64,000 nt of DNA from Lampris incognitus (Eukaryota; Chordata; Actinopteri; Lampriformes; Lampridae): positions 62,566,860 through 62,630,859 of the forward strand of contig NC_079216.1 in assembly GCF_029633865.1 (NCBI RefSeq). The letters run 5' to 3'. The notes under the pieces are model-generated. The model had not been told where the DNA came from, made no database searches, and was given only the letters and a program-made list of their open reading frames with translations. This document shows, one piece after another, positions 61,901-64,000 of this stretch (positions within the stretch are counted from its first letter, which is position 1; each line of letters starts with the position of its first letter). The position numbers and the translations under genes are program-made.

Positions 61901-63522
61901 ATCTTGGACTTTTGCATTGTTGCACCCAAGTACGAAATTTTGAATTACAGCCGCAGGGCATCTTTGGCTCACAGATGGATTATGGGTAACAAGAACTGTC
62001 TGCTTCATCGCTACCATCACCTAAATATAGGCTTCACTCCTTAGATTATAACCGGCTTTTGAATATTTCAGCAATTTTACAGTTCAGTACAGTGGCAATA
62101 ACTCAGGACATGAGCTCAAAAATAACAAAGATCATGATTTCATTTTGGCTGATCAATGTTACACATTATTAATTTAAGTATTGCAGAGACTTAAGTGGAA
62201 AGCAGATTTCATTGATGTTAACATTAAGGGACAGTTATTAAAATCCACAACTTTTCTTCCTTAATAAATAATTTTAGCCATCCGGGTCACAGAGTCAGGT
62301 TACATAATACTAACTGGTTGGAGACACCCTCCAGTCTCTGTATACCGCTGTTGAAATGTTTTGGTCAGGTCACACCAGCTGGTGCAGCAGCAAACCACCC
62401 CAGCAGGAAAAAAAGACTGTAAAGTGATGCCGATGTGACCGTGTTTCCGTCGGACAGATAATCAATATTTCTGTAGAACAATGTTACAGTATATTTTGAT
62501 GAGACTGCTTTGGTCTGAGGGTGCCATTGTTACATGGGCGTGGACTATTTACTGGTGGACTGATGACACATGGGTGACAATGGCTGCTACACCTTGGTTG
62601 TAGTCAGAGTAAACCAGTTGCAACAGGTCTATTCCCTGCCTTCTACAATGAACTGTATTGGAACATTTTTCTGCAGCAGTATTGATCATTTGTCCAGCGT
62701 AATTGATAAAATGGTGAGAAAAGTCACAGATTGCAGCTTTAAACATTTCTTACCATAAAATGTTCTAATGAAATAATGCAGATGCCTTTGTGCACCATGC
62801 AAAAAAAGGATGAGGAAACTAATGTACTCCTAGTTTCTTTCACAACGTCATTCACGTCACTATGACCATGTAACTGACATGTATATTTGGCATACTATCT
62901 ACAGCTGGTAATCATGGTTTTATTAATCTCATTTATAGGCTATAAAAATACGATTGGTAGGAACAAATCAAGCAATTGCAAATGAATTTTAGGACCTAAA
63001 TGGCCTTAAAAACTGATAATTTAGATACTATAACATGTTGAATTTAAATGGTGGTCAAAGAGAAAAGTGCCTTTTTGGGACCATCATTATTGACTAGTGG
63101 TGGCCGTTTTCATTTTGGTGCTCGAGCATAATCATAATCCCGTGGAAAAACATAGCACATGTAACATATAATTTCATGCTTTTACGACAAATTTTGAGGT
63201 CCCATTAAGTCTTCTTGCTTAAAAGTGCTTCTACAGCAGCGAAGCAATCTCAACAGTTCAAAGTACGGTTTGTCTTGTATGCTTGTGCACCGGCTATACC
63301 TGCTACGGCTGTCAACAGCAGAACATTGTTTGTGTTGCAGGGTGACAAAGGAGGGGAGAGAGTTCTGCAGAAAAAATGGACCACCTTCCTCAAAGCCCAG
63401 CTCTTGTGCTCTTTGCCGGATGATGGCTTCCCCTTCAACATTATCCAGGACATGTTTGTGCTGACCCCTAGTGCAGAGCGCTGGAAGGACACGTTATTCT
63501 ATGGCGTTTTCACGTCTCAGTG
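35861..63522 (+). CDS. sema4b: Semaphorin 4B (class 4 semaphorin), 5' half, eight exons, 3' end beyond window
   Basis: Coding segments 35861-35969, 52909-53069, 53210-53272, 54488-54586, 55891-56002, 56233-56349, 56646-56803 and 63341-63522 join in frame (phases 1,0,0,0,1,1,0, then 2) into 333 residues. The order is signal peptide, then the first part of the sema beta-propeller. Family hallmarks are [108 protein letters not shown] and [12 protein letters not shown]. As recalled, these fit mammalian SEMA4B better than 4D, 4C or 4G; teleosts may carry two 4B copies and I cannot say which this is. Class 4 semaphorins are single-pass membrane proteins that signal through plexins in axon guidance, synapse and immune functions. 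The rest of the sema domain, PSI, Ig, transmembrane and tail should lie right of the window. Introns are 16939, 140, 1215, 1304, 230, 296 and 6537 bp. The gene is certain as a class 4 semaphorin and likely as 4B. Confidence 0.9.
35970..37868. other. sema4b intron 1, 5' part; no nested gene seen
   Basis: Holds a (CT)n tract at 37142-37187 and otherwise unique non-coding DNA. Confidence 0.6.
37869..38300 (+). mobile_element. tRNA-derived SINE, family A, in sema4b intron 1
   Basis: Head (gtctgggtggcgtggcgg), box B (ggttcgaatcc at about 37930), body and gagaaaaaggggg tail are present. A 10-bp match, caatggctat, lies at 37818-37827 and 38307-38316. The left one is 40 bp from the head, so it is not a clean target duplication. 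Confidence 0.9.
38317..38690. other. sema4b intron 1; no feature seen
   Basis: Non-coding DNA with no recognised repeat. Confidence 0.5.
38692..38935. repeat. Diverged interspersed repeat, copy 1 of 2
   Basis: Shares tgtRtttagcacWgctctgc, a caaaaMcagc block, gtcgacaMctggRaatagaa, cctgagaa and agccacat, in that order, with 54775-55020. The family is not identified. Confidence 0.6.
39610..39712. mobile_element. Possible piggyBac-type MITE
   Basis: Ends ttaaCCCTCAGAG at 39606 and GTTGAGGGttga at 39716 are short inverted repeats starting CCCT next to TTAA (one side mutated to TTGA), as in piggyBac elements. Inside is the palindrome gggtcattttgaccc. Short and partly degraded, so tentative. Confidence 0.4.
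39717..40933. other. sema4b intron 1; no gene seen
   Basis: Non-coding, with a G run near 39871-39886 and a (CT)n tract at 40281-40336. Confidence 0.5.
40984..41026. repeat. Perfect 19-bp hairpin
   Basis: taacattttccatatcacc, then cggta, then the exact reverse complement. It sits at the left of an AT-rich repeat (to about 41366) that ends attgccccagccctaa, a phrase common at the ends of fish non-autonomous elements. Confidence 0.85.
41027..41366. mobile_element. Probable degenerate non-autonomous element
   Basis: AT-rich DNA with recurring acgatatc, atcgtattg and aatatcg motifs and the terminal phrase gccccagcccta. The element edges are not defined. Confidence 0.4.
41367..43180. other. sema4b intron 1; no gene seen
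   Basis: Non-coding. GC-rich at about 42200-42350. No exon recognised. Confidence 0.5.
43181..43403 (-). mobile_element. SINE family B, 3' part, reverse orientation
   Basis: Reads from tccatccatccagccatt through ggagcctatcccagcagtca, ggccgccaggccatcacagg and gcatgtctttgga, the reverse of the body at 3260-3525. The tRNA-like head is missing. Confidence 0.85.
43404..45720. other. sema4b intron 1; no gene seen
   Basis: Non-coding, largely repeat-free. Short T and A runs only. Confidence 0.5.
45721..45954. mobile_element. MITE with ~65-bp terminal inverted repeats
   Basis: The left arm (caccttcttgaaataatggc, cctgagtcatattttcaagt, ttttcaaaaaacag, ataaactgacaaa) is mirrored by the right arm ending ggccattattttaagaaggt with few mismatches. 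The centre is about 100 bp. ttatcc occurs just outside both ends but not directly abutting, so the family is unassigned. Confidence 0.8.
46262..46510 (-). mobile_element. tRNA-derived SINE, family D, reverse orientation
   Basis: On the reverse strand a box B-like ggttcggtcc (complement of ggaccgaacc at 46459) precedes a body with ctcctgatgagtggtttgtt and ends at aagcgctatataaatgcagc. The 3' end resembles that of the 5S SINE at 49318. Confidence 0.72.
47057..47190 (-). CDS. Second unknown short open frame in the same element, opposite strand
   Basis: The reverse strand reads [20 protein letters not shown] then [20 protein letters not shown] and stop at 47057-47059. An AG follows a T-rich stretch upstream on that strand, so it might be a terminal exon. 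The wording looks like protein but matches no family I know. Confidence 0.25.
47239..47355. repeat. (TA)n with TATG interruptions
   Basis: A pure TA run to about 47282, then TATGTATA variants to 47355, between the two arms of the inverted element. Confidence 0.96.
47358..47585 (+). CDS. Unknown short open frame inside the inverted-arm element
   Basis: An ATG-less frame is open from 47358 to a stop at 47583-47585 and follows an acceptor-like tagtgtag (AG at 47361-47362). It reads ...[20 protein letters not shown] then [20 protein letters not shown] then [14 protein letters not shown]. The composition is protein-like and helix-prone, unlike the frames around it. It could be the last exon of a transposon gene or of a captured host gene. 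I do not recognise it. Confidence 0.35.
   Translation, partial: CRSPSCHQAVLTKTDSAVRTRLSEDQLVQLIAEALQNLVYQHLQGRTDPLGDSMGFGMDILLEALQIARQRFRGR
48361..49317. other. sema4b intron 1; no gene seen
   Basis: Non-coding. Contains an inverted pair aatatgccctgatattc / gggaaatatcaggct near 48810-48842. Confidence 0.5.
49318..49878 (+). mobile_element. 5S rRNA-derived SINE (SINE3 type)
   Basis: The first ~100 bp are 5S rRNA-like and keep the internal polymerase III promoter: gaagctaagcaggtatgggc (box A region), tagtacttggatgggagacc (intermediate element and box C). Then comes a body with gatgggccagtagggggcag and gaggtcctgactcgctgtgg. The 3' end is tgtgaagcgctttgggtgtc, aaagcgctatatagatgtaa. This matches SINE3-class elements of fish. 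It is not a functional 5S gene, since the 5S part is diverged and fused to a body. Confidence 0.9.
49880..52840. other. sema4b intron 1, 3' part; no gene seen
   Basis: Non-coding, with (GA)n at 51357-51396, (CA)n at 52266-52320 and C/A runs near 52590. Frame 51077-51505 is not recognisable and crosses the GA repeat. Confidence 0.5.
52846..52907. repeat. (CT)n tract directly at a sema4b splice acceptor
   Basis: About 27 CT units run straight into ccccag at the 52909 exon and serve as its polypyrimidine tract. Confidence 0.97.
52909..53069 (+). CDS. sema4b: sema4b exon: start of sema domain
   Basis: The acceptor cccccag at 52908 is fed by a long CT repeat and the donor is gtaagg at 53070. After two bases completing Asn, 53 codons read AKERTTKSF through SRARLHRR. 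They include the first beta-strand hallmark [20 protein letters not shown]. Two N-glycosylation sequons are visible (NFT and NLT). The exon ends in phase 0. The sema signature LYVGA (AR)E-LFAL fits class 4. Confidence 0.95.
53210..53272 (+). CDS. sema4b: sema4b exon: CSFKGKD segment
   Basis: A 21-codon exon reads [19 protein letters not shown] then LQ, in phase 0 on both sides. The acceptor is ttcccgcag at 53209. The donor at 53273 is GC rather than GT (CAG|gcgagt), a known minor class of U2 introns. The family alignment requires CSFKGKD-xx to join directly to DCxNYIKILL, which this junction does. The next usable GT donor (53315) would add 14 in-frame residues not expected in the family. Confidence 0.88.
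53672..53790 (+). mobile_element. tRNA-like SINE fragment, family E, in intron 3
   Basis: Box A-like tagtcgactggttagcgt and box B-like gggttcgcgtcccgg occur at tRNA spacing. There is no 7-bp acceptor stem, and the sequence continues into cggtcccgggctgcgccccc, so a SINE head or tRNA pseudogene is likelier than a tRNA gene. Confidence 0.6.
54023..54422 (+). mobile_element. tRNA-derived SINE, family A, in sema4b intron 3
   Basis: Head (gcatctgggtagcgtagcgg), box B (ggttcgaatcc at about 54080), body and ggggagaaaaagggggag tail. 18-bp target duplications aaaaaagYaaggaaggca lie at 54005-54022 and 54423-54440 with one mismatch. About 40 bp of the usual body are missing near 54355. The 3' end is 66 bp upstream of the next exon. 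Confidence 0.94.
54488..54586 (+). CDS. sema4b: sema4b exon: [10 protein letters not shown] segment
   Basis: Thirty-three codons read [20 protein letters not shown] then [13 protein letters not shown], phase 0 on both sides. The acceptor is tttcttaaacag at 54487 and the donor gtaagt at 54587. Cysteines in DCFNY, VCGT and SPIC are at positions conserved for sema-domain disulfides. NST is an N-glycosylation sequon. The segment closely matches SEMA4B as recalled (DCQNYIKILL, CGTAAFSPMC). Confidence 0.96.
54775..55020. repeat. Diverged interspersed repeat, copy 2 of 2
   Basis: Partner of 38692-38935, with shared blocks in the same order and strand. In sema4b intron 4. Confidence 0.6.
55021..55463. 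other. sema4b intron 4; no feature seen
   Basis: Non-coding with no recognised repeat. Confidence 0.5.
55472..55718. mobile_element. hAT MITE, 247 bp, with perfect 8-bp target duplication
   Basis: The ends cagtgtttcccaaccc and gggttgggaaacactg are inverted. The inverted match continues inward (cctatcctgcagattttc and its complement). Target duplications cctcagag at 55464-55471 and 55719-55726 are identical. CAGTG ends with 8-bp duplications identify hAT. It carries no transposase. Confidence 0.95.
55891..56002 (+). CDS. sema4b: sema4b exon: [12 protein letters not shown] segment
   Basis: The exon has 37 codons plus one base, reading [20 protein letters not shown] then [17 protein letters not shown]. 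The acceptor cgttctctag at 55890 has a GT repeat just upstream; the donor is gtaggt at 56003. G(R/K)xRCPFxPxxxST is a sema-domain hallmark. The split codon completes to Asp with the next exon, giving ADGELYAG, as expected for the family. Confidence 0.96.
56233..56349 (+). CDS. sema4b: sema4b exon: [17 protein letters not shown] segment
   Basis: After two bases finishing Asp, 38 codons read [20 protein letters not shown] then [18 protein letters not shown], plus one base. The acceptor is tttttctgcag at 56232 and the donor gtaagg at 56350. The DGELY(A/S/T)GT and NWLQDPAFV stretches (the second spanning the next junction) are class 4 hallmarks, and the [10 protein letters not shown] form points to 4B. 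Confidence 0.96.
56646..56803 (+). CDS. sema4b: sema4b exon: [12 protein letters not shown] segment
   Basis: After two bases finishing Asp, 52 codons run from [13 protein letters not shown] through [20 protein letters not shown] to [12 protein letters not shown], ending in phase 0. The acceptor is ctctttcag at 56645 and the donor gtgagc at 56804. D(D/E)K(V/I)YFFF(S/T)E is the most conserved propeller motif of semaphorins, and SRIARVCK followed by GD is the standard exon boundary. Confidence 0.97.
56804..58282. other. sema4b intron 7, 5' part; no gene seen
   Basis: Non-coding, with a C run and (CCA)n at about 57611-57642. Confidence 0.55.
58292..58726 (+). mobile_element. tRNA-derived SINE, family A, in sema4b intron 7
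   Basis: Head (gggcgtccgggtggcgtggt), mutated box B (gcttcgaatcc) and full body and tail. Probable target duplications are gaagagtaa (58283-58291) and ggagagtaa (58727-58735), one mismatch. Confidence 0.9.
58736..59550. other. sema4b intron 7; no gene seen
   Basis: Non-coding DNA between a SINE and a LINE remnant. Confidence 0.5.
59551..60620 (+). mobile_element. Degenerate LINE reverse transcriptase fragment (CR1/L2/Rex1-like)
   Basis: A first piece in one frame ([20 protein letters not shown]) stops and continues in another (59620-60219): [68 protein letters not shown] and [19 protein letters not shown]. These are fingers and palm blocks of fish CR1-superfamily LINEs. It has shifted frame and lacks the (F/Y)xDD active site. 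A later piece near 60345 ([10 protein letters not shown]) is also LINE-like. It is dead, and sits in sema4b intron 7. Confidence 0.85.
60944..61449. repeat. 56-bp tandem repeat, nine units
   Basis: Units of cttataacttacaactccct, gtgacgtatacagcctcgtg, attattaatgttttac repeat exactly every 56 bp (gtgacg at 60965, 61021, 61077 and so on). Variation is limited to a few positions (ataact/acaacc, gatt/gttt). It lies in sema4b intron 7. Confidence 0.97.
61450..63340. other. sema4b intron 7, 3' part; no gene seen
   Basis: AT-rich, largely repeat-free non-coding DNA up to the acceptor at 63340. Confidence 0.55.
63341..63522 (+). CDS. sema4b: sema4b exon: last coding exon in window
   Basis: The acceptor tgtgttgcag at 63340 and donor gtgagt at 63523 bound 60 codons plus two bases. 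It opens [20 protein letters not shown], continues [19 protein letters not shown] and closes [11 protein letters not shown] plus TG, where the next exon should supply G for Trp. GxRVLQxxWTxFLKAxLxC is the sema propeller core. The DDGFPFN and [11 protein letters not shown] wording is typical of 4B rather than 4D. Confidence 0.97.
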
Positions 63523-64000
63523 GTGAGTAGTAACTTTGACAATCACACACATTGCCAAGTAAATATCCTAACCACTCAATAGTTTTGTTTTTTTCAAGAT
63601 TCAAGAGTTTTATTTTTCACATACACACAAGTACAAGTCCCGAGTGCAGTGAAATGGAAAAAAAGGTAGAGCCTCGAAATGAAATGTGCAAACAACAAAG
63701 TCATTCATGAGCTGCCTGTGAAGCTTCTTAATCTGAATTTGAAATATATCTATGTAGAAATGCCTTTTCGTCAAAAGCCAAGCCTCTACATGGTGCTTAC
63801 TGTTTCAATGGCTAACACATCCCTTGTGTCAGATCCCAGTCAGTTTTCTTCCCCTGCACACTGTCTGATTAGGACTCTGTTTATACAGTTGCATAGCCTA
63901 ACAATTCTGGGTTCCGTTGGGTCCAAGTTTGTGGTTCTTGCTCTATTGAAGTCTATCGCTCTTAAAATATCAAATAGTTGCATACACACTATTCAATTTC
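63523..64000. other. Start of sema4b intron 8; possible repeat end at 63594-63665
   Basis: ttcaagagttttatttttca ... acaagtacaagtcc ... gtgcagtgaaatg resembles the reverse 3' end of a common fish repeat. Nothing else was recognised. Confidence 0.45.

Overview
The window reads as vertebrate, almost certainly teleost fish, nuclear DNA. Coding sequence is sparse and split by GT-AG introns. Microsatellites (GT, CT, TAG, TA) and homopolymer G/C runs are abundant, and fish-type SINEs, LINE fragments and MITEs are scattered throughout. Nothing supports a bacterial, phage or organellar origin; the many small open frames are chance frames in introns and repeats.

One gene is clear: the 5' half of a class 4 semaphorin, best matched by Sema4B, on the + strand. 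A signal-peptide exon with about 280 nt of probable 5' UTR lies at 35581-35969. Seven further coding exons lie at 52909-53069, 53210-53272, 54488-54586, 55891-56002, 56233-56349, 56646-56803 and 63341-63522. All seven junctions keep frame and together give 333 residues plus a partial codon. The gene runs off the right edge inside the sema domain. The promoter and first non-coding exon are not certain; a donor at 19107 and a less likely one at 9842 are candidates.

Layout. 1-303: 20-bp tandem repeat. 304-35580: upstream or first-intron DNA with SINEs, a hAT-like MITE (4070-4280), a 5'-truncated LINE with perfect target duplications and a (TAG)n tail (4767-5902), a 1.3-kb CT-rich satellite (12180-13505), more SINEs and a 54-bp tandem repeat (33607-33940). 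35581-35969: signal-peptide exon. 35970-52908: 16.9-kb intron with SINEs, MITEs, a 5S-rRNA-derived SINE and a 1.8-kb transposon-like element with ~400-bp inverted arms (46545-48360). 52909-56803: six clustered sema exons, with one SINE and one hAT MITE in the introns. 56804-63340: 6.5-kb intron with a SINE, a dead LINE reverse transcriptase and a 9-copy 56-bp tandem repeat. 63341-63522: last visible exon.

The encoded product is the start of a secreted or type I membrane guidance and signalling receptor ligand. Everything else visible is non-coding or mobile DNA. The least explained structure is the inverted-arm element at 46545-48360, which holds two short outward-reading open frames.
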